From NCBI RefSeq assembly GCF_022508225.1, contig NZ_JAETXJ010000005.1, positions 185,926 to 249,925 on the forward strand: a DNA stretch of 64,000 nt. The letters run 5' to 3'. The stretch comes from Desulfovibrio sp. UIB00 (GTDB taxonomy: Bacteria; Desulfobacterota; Desulfovibrionia; Desulfovibrionales; Desulfovibrionaceae). The position numbers and the translations under genes were made by a program. The notes under the pieces were generated by a model. That model was given only the letters and a program-made list of their open reading frames with translations, did not search any database and had not been told where the DNA came from. Shown here piece by piece: positions 44,029 through 52,803 of this stretch; position 1 is the first letter of the stretch; every line of letters begins with the position of its first letter.

Positions 44029-44880
44029 TTACAGTTTGAAAAACTCCAGAGCCGGAGCCTTGGCGATCATGCCCGCATCTGCCAGCATTTGATAAAAAAG
44101 GCTCAAGCCGCGCTGTTCTTCTTCGCCCAGTGTGTAAACAAGACCCTTGCTGTAGTAGAAGGCCAGCTCCTCGCGCGAGAGGGGGCAGCCATGGGCCGTG
44201 AGGTCGAGGATGACGTCCATGTGCTCAAGGCCCCAGTCGCGGCCCTGCCGCAGCAGCGCGCCGGGGTCGCTGGTAAAGAGTTTTGCCTCGGCGGCGGCGC
44301 GGCTGACCACCCACAGGCCAAAAATAAAGGGCAGGCCCGTCCAGTCGCGCCACGCCTCAGCCAGATCAAGACGGTGCGGATACTCGGGATGGTTGCGCAG
44401 GCGCAGGGCTTCATCGCCAATGGCCAGAAAGGCCACGGGCGGGTTTTTGCCGCGCAGGGCCGGGGTCACCTGCCCGGTGGTGAATGTGACGTTGAGCTTG
44501 AACCTGTCGCGCATGATGAGGCGCAGCAGGGCCACCGAGGTATGTGTTTCGCCGCTGATGAGGATTTCCTGCCCCTCAAGCTGATCAAAGGGCACGCGTG
44601 AGAGCAGCAGTACGCTCATGACCGGGCCGTGGGAGCCTATGGAGAGGTCTTCCACAAGCTGGTAGCGCTCCGGGCGGCTGGCGTATTCAAAACACGAGCA
44701 GGACGAAACGTGCAGTTCGCCGCGCGCCATCATGGTGTTGAGCAGGGCTGGCGGGCCGGAAACAAGCTCGTAATCGTGGGGTAGAATACCGGCTTCAAGC
44801 GGGTGATAGATGGGCAGTACATTGAGATAGCCAATGCGGCCCATGCGCAGTACAGGGGGAGTTTTCTTTTGCTCGGTCAT
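44029..44880 (-). CDS. mqnA: Chorismate dehydratase (futalosine menaquinone pathway)
   Basis: A 283-residue MqnA that converts chorismate to 3-enolpyruvyl-benzoate (3-[(1-carboxyvinyl)oxy]benzoate), the entry step of the futalosine route. The N-terminal MGRIGYLNVLPIYHPLE, the SSCSCFEYA loop and LISGETHTSVALLRL are family marks; it has a periplasmic-binding-protein fold. ATG 44880 begins just before the conserved core; its ribosome site is weak. It lies 115 bp after mqnC with a hairpin between them. Menaquinone serves the fumarate reductase in this window. Confidence 0.92.
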   Translation of the reverse strand: MTEQKKTPPVLRMGRIGYLNVLPIYHPLEAGILPHDYELVSGPPALLNTMMARGELHVSSCSCFEYASRPERYQLVEDLSIGSHGPVMSVLLLSRVPFDQLEGQEILISGETHTSVALLRLIMRDRFKLNVTFTTGQVTPALRGKNPPVAFLAIGDEALRLRNHPEYPHRLDLAEAWRDWTGLPFIFGLWVVSRAAAEAKLFTSDPGALLRQGRDWGLEHMDVILDLTAHGCPLSREELAFYYSKGLVYTLGEEEQRGLSLFYQMLADAGMIAKAPALEFFKL

Positions 44881-44944
44881 GGGGCGGAGTACCTTTTGCC
44901 AGGGGCAAAGCCGATGGGCGAAATTTGAATGTGCGGCCAAAACG

Positions 44945-44972
44945 CGTTTCCGGGGGCGAACCCCCGGAAACG
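44945..44972 (-). terminator. Intercistronic hairpin between mqnC and mqnA
   Basis: Perfect 12-bp stem with CGAA loop (CGTTTCCGGGGG and complement). On the minus strand GCGTTTTGG follows, a weak T-run; it may attenuate or stabilise rather than fully end the mqnEC transcript. Confidence 0.5.
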
Positions 44973-44995
44973 TGGAATCAATTGTGCAAGGAGCT

Positions 44996-46126
44996 TTACG
45001 CTTCAGGCTGGGGAACCACGGGCGTGTAATCCATGGTGCGCTGCACAGGGGTAAAGCCCGCCGTGCGGATGACCTTGTGGATGTCGCTGCGGTTCATGTG
45101 GAAGGAAACCCCGGCTGCGGCCACCACGTTTTCTTCAATCATCAGCGAGCCGAAGTCGTTGGCGCCGTAGAACAGGGCCAGTTGGGCCACCTGCGGTCCC
45201 ATGGTCACCCAAGAGGCCTGGATGTTGGCGATATTGTCCAGCACCAGACGCGAGACTGCCAGTAGGCGCAGGTAAGCGGGCGCGGGCAGCGGGTCGACGT
45301 CGATGCGCGTGTGCGCTGGCTGGAATGTCCAGGGAATAAAGGCCGTGAAGCCATGGGTGCGGTCCTGCACCTCGCGCACGGCAAAGAGGTGATCCAGCCT
45401 GTGAGCGGGTTCTTCCTCATGGCCGAACATCATGGTTGCGGTGGTGCGCAGGCCCAGCTTGTGGGCTTCTTCCATAACGCCGAGCCACTGCTCGGCAGTG
45501 CATTTGTTGGGCGAAACCTGGGCGCGTACGCCCGTGTGCAGAATCTCCGCCCCACCGCCGGGTAGAGATTGCAGGCCAGCTTCTTTCAGACGGCGCAGCA
45601 CTTCCGTTACGGAAAGGCCGAATTTCTCGGCCCAGAAGAAAATCTCCGGCGGTGAAAAGGCGTGGATGTGCAGTTGCGGCCATGTGGCCCGCATCCAGCG
45701 CAGCAGGTCTTCGTACCACTCCAGCGGCAGGTCGGGGTGGTGTCCGCCCTGGAGCAGCACCTGGGTACCGCCGAGGGCAAGGGTTTCCTCGATTTTCTGC
45801 GCCATTTCCTCTCGGCTGATAATGTAGCCGCCGTCCTGATCTGGCGCGCGGAAAAAGGCGCAGAAGCGGCAGGCGCACACGCACACGTTGGAATAGTTGA
45901 TGTTGCGGTCGCCCACGTAGGTGACAATGGGTTCCGGGTGCAGGCGCAGACGCCTGGCGTGGGCCAGTTGAGCAAGCGTGTGCAGGCTGGCCTTGTAGTA
46001 CAGGGCTTCGGCGGCAGCGCGGTCAAGGCGCTGACCACTGGCGGCAAGGGCTGCGGCCTGGCGCACGTCTTCAAATTCTGCGCCCGCTTCGTCAAAGGGG
46101 CTGTGCGCGGGGAAAAACGTACTCAC
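44996..46126 (-). CDS. mqnC: Cyclic dehypoxanthinyl futalosine synthase
   Basis: A 376-residue radical SAM enzyme that cyclises dehypoxanthine futalosine in menaquinone synthesis. The cluster triad is C82-C86-C89 in VCVCACRFCAFFR; PGGGAEILHTGVRAQVSP and MMFGHEEEPAHRLDHL are shared MqnC/MqnE motifs. The GTG start at 46126 overlaps the mqnE stop by four bases (GTGA). It is told from MqnE by its position after the ring-forming residues and by overall wording; the pair are paralogues. Confidence 0.92.
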   Translation of the reverse strand: MSTFFPAHSPFDEAGAEFEDVRQAAALAASGQRLDRAAAEALYYKASLHTLAQLAHARRLRLHPEPIVTYVGDRNINYSNVCVCACRFCAFFRAPDQDGGYIISREEMAQKIEETLALGGTQVLLQGGHHPDLPLEWYEDLLRWMRATWPQLHIHAFSPPEIFFWAEKFGLSVTEVLRRLKEAGLQSLPGGGAEILHTGVRAQVSPNKCTAEQWLGVMEEAHKLGLRTTATMMFGHEEEPAHRLDHLFAVREVQDRTHGFTAFIPWTFQPAHTRIDVDPLPAPAYLRLLAVSRLVLDNIANIQASWVTMGPQVAQLALFYGANDFGSLMIEENVVAAAGVSFHMNRSDIHKVIRTAGFTPVQRTMDYTPVVPQPEA

Positions 46127-47262
46127 TGGCGCGCCTCCGTGGATTCGTCGTTCAGTGTATTGAAGGTGGCGTTGCGCCGCACCGGGGTAAAGCCCGACTC
46201 GCGGATAAGGTGCTCAAGTTCCTCAATGGTCATACCCTGAGCGGACTGCGCGCCCGCCATGTGACCGATGCGCTCTTCAATGATGGTGCCGTCCAGATCG
46301 TCCGCGCCGTACCACAGGGCCACGGGGGCCAGCTTGGGGGCCATCATGATCCAGTAGGCCTTAAGGTGGGGGATATTGTCGAGCATGAGGCGCGAAACAG
46401 CCACCGTGCGCAGCTGATCCAGCCCGCGCTGGGGGCCCACCTTGTCTTCCGGCAGCTTGAGTCGGCTATGATCCGTAAGGAAGGGCAGGGGGATAAAACA
46501 GGTAAAGCCGCCGCTTTTGTCCTGCTGCTCGCGCAGTCGGCAGAGGTGGTCGATACGATGTTCGTATGATTCGATATGCCCGAACAGCATTGTGCAGTTG
46601 GTGGCAATGCCGAGGCTGTGAGCCTCGCCCTGGATGCGCAGCCATGCCTTGGCATCAGCCTTGTGCGGGCAGATCTGCGGGCGCAGTTCTTCATCAAAAA
46701 TTTCCGCGCCGCCGCCGGGCATCATCACAAGGCCCGCGTTCTGCAAGCGCTTGAGCACCTCAAGGGTGCTGATGCCTTCAAGGCGCGCAAAATGTTCAAT
46801 CTCTACGGCCGTAAAGGCCTTGACCGGCAGGTTGGGGTTGAAGGCCCGCACCGCGCGGATCATGTCTTCAAACCAGGCAAGGGGGCGCGTGGGGTGGCAG
46901 CCGCCCACAATGTGCAGCTCGTCCAGATGCAGGGGGGTCGCGTCTGCGGCGCGCAGGCGGGCCAGCACGTCATCAAGGCTCATGGCAAACGCGCCCGGCT
47001 CGTCCTCCCTGTCGCGGCGGAAGGCGCAAAAGGTGCAGCCGTTGACGCACACATTGGTATAGTTGATCTGCCGATTGACCACATAAAAGGCCTTGTGGCC
47101 GTGCAAGCGGCAGCGCACGTGCAGCGCAAGAGCGCCTACGGCTGTAATATCGGGGCAGTTGAACAGTGTCAGCCCGTCTTCGGGCGAAAGCCGCTCCCCG
47201 GAGAGCACCTTTTCGCGGATAGACGAAAGGCCCAGTGCGGCGTAGTATGTTGCGTCTAGCAT
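46123..47262 (-). CDS. mqnE: Aminofutalosine synthase
   Basis: A 379-residue radical SAM enzyme joining 3-enolpyruvyl-benzoate to the adenosyl radical to form aminofutalosine. Cluster cysteines are C72-C76-C79 (VCVNGCTFCAFRR); HIVGGCHPTRPLAWFEDM and PGGGAEIFDEELRPQICP follow. ATG 47262 is chosen as the conserved MLDATYYAALGL begins there. It is divergent from mqnD across 84 bp and coupled to mqnC. Confidence 0.93.
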   Translation of the reverse strand: MLDATYYAALGLSSIREKVLSGERLSPEDGLTLFNCPDITAVGALALHVRCRLHGHKAFYVVNRQINYTNVCVNGCTFCAFRRDREDEPGAFAMSLDDVLARLRAADATPLHLDELHIVGGCHPTRPLAWFEDMIRAVRAFNPNLPVKAFTAVEIEHFARLEGISTLEVLKRLQNAGLVMMPGGGAEIFDEELRPQICPHKADAKAWLRIQGEAHSLGIATNCTMLFGHIESYEHRIDHLCRLREQQDKSGGFTCFIPLPFLTDHSRLKLPEDKVGPQRGLDQLRTVAVSRLMLDNIPHLKAYWIMMAPKLAPVALWYGADDLDGTIIEERIGHMAGAQSAQGMTIEELEHLIRESGFTPVRRNATFNTLNDESTEARQ

Positions 47263-47346
47263 ATCTGAATCCTGTGCATGGATTGGGGGCAAAATGCCGC
47301 TCGCAGATTAAGCCCCGCCGCCGCACACTGTCAACGTGAGGAAAAA

Positions 47347-48192
47347 ATGTCTGCCTTGCCGCCGCCAAATCTGTCATTCGGTCTTTCGCCCTGCCCCAAC
47401 GATACCTATATTTTTCATGCCATGCTGCACGGGCTGGTGCCTGTTCCCGCGCCTCTCACCCCGCATATGGCCGATGTGGAAGAACTGAACAACCTTGCCC
47501 GGCAAAAGGCGCTGGACGTCACCAAAATGTCGCTTGGCGCAACCACCGAGATCATGCAGGATTATGCCCTGATGTCTTCTGGCGCGGCGCTTGGCTGGGG
47601 CTGCGGCCCCCTTGTGGTGGCGCGCAAAAACCTCAAGCCCGAAGATTGGCGCAATGCCACGGTGGCGGTGCCCGGCCTGCTGACCACAGGCAACCTGCTG
47701 CTGACCCTGCACGGCGGTTTTCAGGGGCCGCGCAAGGAAATGTTGTTCAGCGACGTTATGTCTGCCGTGAGCAATGGCGAGGCTGATCTTGGTCTGATCA
47801 TCCACGAGGGACGCTTTACCTACGCACGTCAAGGGCTTGTAAAACTGCTTGATCTGGGGCAGTGGTGGGAGGCGGAGTTTTCTCTGCCGCTGCCGCTGGG
47901 GGCCATTGCCGTGCGGCGCGACCTGCCCATACCCCTTGCCCGGCGCGTGCAGAATACCATTACTGCCAGCCTGGCTTACGCCAACGCGCACCCCGATGAT
48001 TCGCGTGAATTTATCCGTTCGCATGCGCAGGAAATGGAAGAAAGCGTCACCAGCGCCCACATCAAGACCTTTGTGACGGATTTCAGCCTTGATCTCGGCC
48101 CGGCAGGGCGTGCGGCCATTGAAACACTGGTGGGCCGGGCTGCGGATATCATGGGCAAGGCCCTGCCTTCTGAAGGGCTGTTTTTGCGCTAG
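47347..48192 (+). CDS. mqnD: 1,4-dihydroxy-6-naphthoate synthase
   Basis: A 281-residue MqnD making 1,4-dihydroxy-6-naphthoate from the cyclic futalosine product. FGLSPCPNDTYIFHAMLHG and MSLGATTEIMQDYALMSSGAALGWGCGP are family hallmarks; the HEGRFTY segment holds the active-site histidine region. ATG 47347 has GAGG upstream. The last two bases of its TAG stop are the first two bases of a MITE-like terminal repeat, so the element abuts the gene exactly. Promoter region is shared with divergent mqnE. Confidence 0.93.
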   Translation: MSALPPPNLSFGLSPCPNDTYIFHAMLHGLVPVPAPLTPHMADVEELNNLARQKALDVTKMSLGATTEIMQDYALMSSGAALGWGCGPLVVARKNLKPEDWRNATVAVPGLLTTGNLLLTLHGGFQGPRKEMLFSDVMSAVSNGEADLGLIIHEGRFTYARQGLVKLLDLGQWWEAEFSLPLPLGAIAVRRDLPIPLARRVQNTITASLAYANAHPDDSREFIRSHAQEMEESVTSAHIKTFVTDFSLDLGPAGRAAIETLVGRAADIMGKALPSEGLFLR

Positions 48193-48502
48193 GGGCTGTT
48201 TCTAAATAATTCTTTTGGCCAACTGGCTGCGTCAAAAGGCCATTTTTTACTCCAGTCATGTACCGTAAGCGCTGCTGTCTTCGCGGCAGCCGTTGCCGAA
48301 GGGCCTACGGATGGCGACAGCGATTGCAACGATGAAACCGTGTCGTTACGCGTGCTGTCTTCAAGCGTAGTTTCCTGCGTCACAACGCTTGAAGCATCCG
48401 TAGCTTCCTTTGTCGCAGCGGCTAAAGCGAGTACACTCCTTTCGTAAAAAAAACCTTTTTCCTTGCCCTTGGCACAAAATCATTTATTTAGAGACAACCC
48501 CT
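48191..48502. repeat. MITE-like element with long imperfect terminal inverted repeats
   Basis: A 312-bp non-coding element. Left end AGGGGCTGTTTCTAAATAA and the complement of the right end AGGGGTTGTCTCTAAATAA match at 17 of 19 positions, and the match extends, with small gaps, through TTTTGGCCAA versus TTTTGTGCCAA, giving ends of about 33 bp. The interior has no convincing gene (a 64-codon minus frame is low-complexity Ser/Thr/Ala). I see no clear target duplication. It looks like a non-autonomous relative of an insertion sequence, or an IS remnant. Confidence 0.65.
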
Positions 48503-48685
48503 GAAGCAGGTTACGAATGAAATGAGTTAACTGCTATAGCCAGGCAGGGCAAACCCGGCCCGTAACTCTTTTGCCTCCCCAGGTTTCGCGCGTTGCGGCG
48601 CGGACGGAACACGTTTTACCCCGGACTCTTCCGGCTTGTTCTGGCGCTGGCTTTATGCCCGCCACGGATCACCTGCGAGAACCCT
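48503..48685. other. Upstream region of the MATE gene
   Basis: 183 bp between the MITE-like element and the MATE start. The reading frame of the MATE gene is open from 48593, but residues before ATG 48686 do not look like the family. Promoter not identified. Confidence 0.4.
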
Positions 48686-50092
48686 ATGTTTGAAAAAATA
48701 TTCTCCCTTTCAGAGGCCCGCCGTTTTTATGCGGTGGGGCTGCCCATCTTCATTGCCCAGCTTTCGCAAACGGGCATGACCTTTGCCGATACTGCCATGA
48801 GCGGGCTTTACAGCGCTCAGGCTCTGGCCGCTGTGGCCGTTGCGGGTTCCATATGGGCCCCTGTGGCCCTGCTTGGCATTGGCTGCCTGCTGGCGCTCTC
48901 TCCCTTGAGCGCGCAACTGGTGGGTTCCGGGCGGCCTGACCGTGCGGCGCATCTGCTGCGGCAGGGGCTGTGGCTTACTCTTGGCCTGAGCGTTGTGCTG
49001 GTGAGCTTTTATTACGCAGTCTCGTTCCATCTGGACCTTTTTGGCCTTGAACCCGCGCTTGCAGACATGGCAGGGGCGTACCTGCGCGCCATCATGTGGG
49101 GTTTGCCGGGTTTCCTGCTTTTTGTGAACCTGCGCAGCTTTCTTGAGGGTTTTTCCCGCACTCGTCCCGCCATGGTCATAGGCCTGCTCGGGCTGGCGCT
49201 TAATGTTCCCTGCAACTACGTATTCATTTACGGCAAGTTCGGCTTACCGGAGCTTGGCGGGGTGGGCTGCGGCGTGGCCTCTGCCATCAGCTTCTGGTTT
49301 ATGGGCCTGTGCATGCTGTATTATCTGCGCCGCGACCCGCAGTATAAATGCCTGGGGCCGTTGTTTGCGCCCTTGGTCCGTGGCGGCAGCGCAGAAGAGC
49401 CGCGCTTTGACGGGGCGCTGGTTTTGCGTGTGTTCCGCATTGGCTTTCCCGGCGCGCTGGCCCTGTTTTTCGAAGTTTCGCTCTTTGCCCTCAGCGCCAT
49501 TTTGCTGGCCCCACTGGGGACGGTCATGGTGGCTGGTCATCAGATTGCCCTTAATTTTGGGGCGCTGGTGTTCATGGTCCCGCTTTCCATCAGCATGACG
49601 GCCACAATCCGCGTTGGCCGTTACCTTGGGGCGCAGCAGGCCGAGCGCGCCAAAATCGTGGCCCGCACGGCCCTGACCCTGAGCGTTGTTTTTGCGCTGC
49701 TCATTGCTACGCTTACAGTGTTGTTCCGCCATAGTATTGTGGCCATTTATACCGAGGATGCGGCGGTGGCCGCCCTGGCCATGCAACTCCTGCTTTATCA
49801 GGCCGCCTACCAGATCGTGGACGGCTTGCAGGTGACGGGCATCGGCATTCTGCGCGGGCACAATGATACGCGGATTATTTCTGCCATCTGCTTTGGGGCC
49901 TACTGGATTATCGGGCTGCCTCTGGGGTTTGCCCTGGCACGTACAAACCTTCTGGTGCCCTCAATGGGAGCGGCGGGCTTTTGGATTGCCTACATTGTGG
50001 CCCTGGGATTCGGGGCGGCATGTTACCTCTGGCGGGTGCGGCATCTGCATTCGCTTACCACGGAAGACATGCTCCAGCGCGTGAAGCGTTAG
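48686..50092 (+). CDS. MATE-family multidrug/Na+ antiporter (NorM-like)
   Basis: A 468-residue inner-membrane exporter with 12 helices in two similar halves, coupling Na+ or H+ entry to efflux of cationic compounds. Family landmarks are PIFIAQLSQTGMTFADTAMSG in helix 1, GSGRPDRAAHLLRQG, LNVPCNYVFIYGKFGLPELGGVGCG, and in the second half VAGHQIALNFGALVFMVPLS and ILRGHNDTR. ATG 48686 is chosen as the family N-terminus (MFEKIFSLSEARRFYAVGLPIF). Substrate not predictable. Confidence 0.92.
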   Translation: MFEKIFSLSEARRFYAVGLPIFIAQLSQTGMTFADTAMSGLYSAQALAAVAVAGSIWAPVALLGIGCLLALSPLSAQLVGSGRPDRAAHLLRQGLWLTLGLSVVLVSFYYAVSFHLDLFGLEPALADMAGAYLRAIMWGLPGFLLFVNLRSFLEGFSRTRPAMVIGLLGLALNVPCNYVFIYGKFGLPELGGVGCGVASAISFWFMGLCMLYYLRRDPQYKCLGPLFAPLVRGGSAEEPRFDGALVLRVFRIGFPGALALFFEVSLFALSAILLAPLGTVMVAGHQIALNFGALVFMVPLSISMTATIRVGRYLGAQQAERAKIVARTALTLSVVFALLIATLTVLFRHSIVAIYTEDAAVAALAMQLLLYQAAYQIVDGLQVTGIGILRGHNDTRIISAICFGAYWIIGLPLGFALARTNLLVPSMGAAGFWIAYIVALGFGAACYLWRVRHLHSLTTEDMLQRVKR

Positions 50093-50165
50093 GACGATGT
50101 CATAAAGTTATATATACCCTGTCCCTGTCAGAACGTTTTTTCTGCGGGCGGACTGGTGCGAGCGT

Positions 50166-50206
50166 AAAAAGAGGCGCAGACGGGCTTTGCCCGCCTGCGC
50201 CTCTTT
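50166..50206. terminator. Bidirectional terminator between MATE and the TPR protein gene
   Basis: Stem AAAGAGGCGCAGACGGGC with its near-perfect complement (one G-T pair) and a TTT loop, 50168-50206. T-runs occur on both strands, better on the minus side (CTCTTTTTACG). It serves two convergent genes. Confidence 0.85.
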
Positions 50207-50251
50207 CAATCACTGATTGCGTTGGCAGAGAAAATGAAAAGGACGTTTGCG

Positions 50252-51838
50252 CTATTTGCGGAAGGCCTGCTTCCAGGTAAATCTTACTATGGACATCATG
50301 TCCGTGAGGCTGCTTTTGCCGCCAAGCAGGCTTCCGGAGCTTTTGCCGCGCGCGAGGGGATCAAGCAGCGGCGGGATGGGGGTATTGCCAGAAATGGCAG
50401 GCTGCGCATCCTGCGCGGTGCGGGTGTTCTGCGTTGATTGGGCTGCGCCCTCATGCTCGCCCCACAAGGGGATAACTGGCGAGGAGGCACCCTGCCCGGC
50501 GCGCAGATTGCCTGCTCTGGCGGCGGAACCCTGCTGGGAGGGCATGTCCGGTTCGTCCTCGTCGGCAAGGGCAATGCCAACTTGCCCGCGTTGCCGCGCG
50601 CCAGCCAGAGGGACTGTGCCTGCGGGCTGAGCCTGATTTGTTTGCGTTTGATTTGCCTGCACATGGCCCATTTGCGCCTGACCCACCTGCATCAGAGGGT
50701 CATTTGCCCATTCTGCGGCTGCGCCTTCTGCGTCCCCGCGCTCCCTGGCGGCCTGACGGCCTGCCCGCCACTGGCGCTCGACCGCGTCCTCAATCTTTTT
50801 TGCCTCGGCCTCGCGGGTCAGGGTTTCAAGGGTGGTGCGGATTTCTGCGCTCAAGGCTTCGGCGTCAGCGCCCAGAGCCTGTTCAAGGCAGGTTTCCATG
50901 TTTTTCAGCATGTCGTCCGGGGTATCTGTTGCAAGGCATATCTGAGCCATGCGCTCACTGATCTGCTCTCTGGGGGTAATTTCATACCCCTGAGCCAAAA
51001 TTCCTGCTGCAAAATCAAAGTTGCCCTGGCGTATCTGCTGCAAGGCCTCGGACAAAAACGGGCTTCGCGCTGCGGGGTCTTCCTGAAGCATGCGGGCATA
51101 AACAGCGCGGGCGCGGTTCCACTGTCGCGCGCGCACGAAAGTGGCTGCCGCCAACGAAAGATAGTGGCGGTAGCGGGCCATGTCGCCCTTGCCCTTCCAC
51201 GCTGCGGCCATGCCCAGCTCCGCCTTGCCCTGAATAAGCGCGCCGCGCATGGCCCGCTGGAAGGCATTGATGGCGCTGTTCCATTTGCGCTGTTCAAGGC
51301 ACTGCATGCCCACGCGAAAATAGTCTTCGGGCTGGCGAATGGGCTTGAGCAGGATGCCGTAGGTGGCCACGGCTTCGTCAAAGGCCCTGGTGTCGGCAAG
51401 GTGGGCGGCTTTTTCCAGGTCATCAAGCGAAGAACGCGAGTTGGCCAGAAAATCAAGATGGGCCTTGAGCTGGCTAAAGGAGTAGGGCCTTGATATGAGG
51501 GCGCTTGCGCCGCAGCCGAGAGTGCGGAGCTGCTCCACCTCGCTGTCGTGAGGCAGAATCAGCAGTACGGGCATGTCGAGCAGCAGGGGGTGCAGACGCA
51601 GGATGGCGCAGAACTGTTCGCCGTCCATATCAGAAAGGCGCTGCGAGCAGATGACCACATCGGGCTTGAAAGAAGGGGGAAATTCGTCAAGGCCAGCCAG
51701 CATGCGGGCTGCCGCCACGCCGGAGGTCAGACCTTCAATGCGGTCAACCCCGACTTCGCGCAGTGCGCGTCTGTCCAGAGCGGCCATTGATTCGCTTTCG
51801 CTGAGAAGAAGAACATGGATCTGCCGTGGGCGGGTCAT
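50252..51838 (-). CDS. Degenerate receiver (pseudo-REC) plus TPR-like repeat protein
   Basis: A 528-residue cytoplasmic protein. Residues 5-125 have the response-regulator layout, but the phospho-acceptor is S65 (VVICSQRLSDMDG), the acidic pair is replaced (LLLSESES) and the conserved Lys is Arg (LISRPYS), so phosphorylation is not expected. Residues about 130-310 form TPR-like helical repeats (YFRVGMQCLEQRKWNSAINAFQRAM). The C-terminal third is Gln/Ala-rich and disordered (VQANQTQTNQAQ) before a short ordered end. It probably acts as a scaffold. ATG 51838 has AAGGAC upstream. Partners unknown. Confidence 0.8.
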   Translation of the reverse strand: MTRPRQIHVLLLSESESMAALDRRALREVGVDRIEGLTSGVAAARMLAGLDEFPPSFKPDVVICSQRLSDMDGEQFCAILRLHPLLLDMPVLLILPHDSEVEQLRTLGCGASALISRPYSFSQLKAHLDFLANSRSSLDDLEKAAHLADTRAFDEAVATYGILLKPIRQPEDYFRVGMQCLEQRKWNSAINAFQRAMRGALIQGKAELGMAAAWKGKGDMARYRHYLSLAAATFVRARQWNRARAVYARMLQEDPAARSPFLSEALQQIRQGNFDFAAGILAQGYEITPREQISERMAQICLATDTPDDMLKNMETCLEQALGADAEALSAEIRTTLETLTREAEAKKIEDAVERQWRAGRQAARERGDAEGAAAEWANDPLMQVGQAQMGHVQANQTQTNQAQPAGTVPLAGARQRGQVGIALADEDEPDMPSQQGSAARAGNLRAGQGASSPVIPLWGEHEGAAQSTQNTRTAQDAQPAISGNTPIPPLLDPLARGKSSGSLLGGKSSLTDMMSIVRFTWKQAFRK

Positions 51839-52000
51839 GCTTGTCCTTGTCGGAATAACCAGTTGAAAAGCTGCCGGCAGGAAGGGCAGGCAGTGGCTTC
51901 CGTAAATGCACTATACCCGCTGGAGCGGGCTTGCGCAAGAAAACTGGGGCTTGAAATTTGATGAATGCCTGTCGCGAATGAGCGTAAGCGCTTGTGCCTC

Positions 52001-52042
52001 CATAAAAAACACCTTGTCGCTGGTTGTGGCGGCAAGGTGTTT
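52001..52042 (-). terminator. Rho-independent terminator after the zinc-ribbon gene
   Basis: Stem AAACACCTTG/CAAGGTGTTT (52007-52016 with 52033-52042); on the minus strand the T-run GTTTTTTATG follows. About 26 bases after the stop codon. Confidence 0.75.
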
Positions 52043-52067
52043 ATGTGTCGTATCTGTCAGAACCAGC

Positions 52068-52466
52068 CTAATTGGCAAAGGGTATTATGCGCGCACGCTG
52101 CTGCACATCCTCGCTGGCGCAATATTCCGGCGGGCAGGAATGAACGGCGTGGCAGTATGGGCAGTGCAGCGTACCATCTGCCCGTTCAAGGCGGATGAGA
52201 CCGCCCTCGTTTTCGTAGCAGCGCGGGCAGAACGGCCCAAGATTTATATCCTTGGCCTTGAGCCAGTAGAGGCCGTTGCGGCGGAACAGGTTGCTGGCAA
52301 GCTCAACAACTTCTTCAAGGGTTTTCAGGCGGGTTTGCAACAGGTTGAGCTCATCGTGCAGGGCTATGCTGCGCGATTGCACTTCCATGAGCAGGCGGCG
52401 GGCCTGTTCGACATGCCCGGAGGCAAAAAGGTCGTTGATTTCTTTGAATAGTCGATAGTGCAGCAT
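52068..52466 (-). CDS. Small zinc-ribbon protein
   Basis: A 132-residue protein with an N-terminal helical, coiled-coil-like half (ASGHVEQARRLLMEVQSRSIALHDELNLLQTRLKTLEEVVELA) and a C-terminal zinc ribbon formed by CPRC and CPYC (about residues 80-105), followed by two further cysteines (SCPPEYC). ATG 52466 is chosen because GGGGAAG is six bases upstream, while upstream in-frame ATGs lack a site. It may contact RNA or protein; I do not recognise a named family. Confidence 0.72.
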   Translation of the reverse strand: MLHYRLFKEINDLFASGHVEQARRLLMEVQSRSIALHDELNLLQTRLKTLEEVVELASNLFRRNGLYWLKAKDINLGPFCPRCYENEGGLIRLERADGTLHCPYCHAVHSCPPEYCASEDVQQRARIIPFAN

Positions 52467-52803
52467 GGTTCGCTTCCCCATTGCTGCTAATAATCGGAGC
52501 AAGACGGTATATCTTTAGGGATCTGAAATCGGCTATTGGCGCGGGCTGAAAATTTTTATCCATGATTTTGGGCGGTTGGTGCAGCATTTTTTATTTAGAA
52601 TATTTTTAGAGTTCAGGAAAACCCCTGAATCCTCCAGGGGCAGGCTTGGCCGCGCCCGTCCCGTCATGGCCGCAAGGACTGCCGTATTGCCTCTGAAAAG
52701 CGCTGTCTGCGCGAAAAATGGGGAAAAACAGAAGATGCCCAAACCCACGCGCACATCCAAGCAATGCGGGTGTGGTAAAGATAAAGAGAATTGTTGCGGC
52801 TGG
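52467..52803. other. 337-bp spacer with a hairpin and a possible micro-gene
   Basis: Upstream region of the zinc-ribbon gene. It holds a CCCCTG/CAGGGG hairpin (52622-52640) followed by TTTT on the minus strand, likely the end of the BFN transcript, an A+T-rich block at 52540-52610, and the 5' part of a 28-codon + strand frame (52735-52821) listed separately. Confidence 0.5.
52616..52642 (-). terminator. Probable terminator after the bifunctional nuclease-family gene
   Basis: CCCCTG/CAGGGG 6-bp stem with 7-base loop and TTTTCC on the minus strand, about 160 bases after the stop codon. Short stem, so moderate confidence. Confidence 0.5.

Noticed and set aside
48189..48383. 64-codon minus-strand frame inside the MITE-like element
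   Set aside because: Ser/Thr/Ala-rich low-complexity product, no ribosome site, and it extends into the terminal repeat and the mqnD stop.
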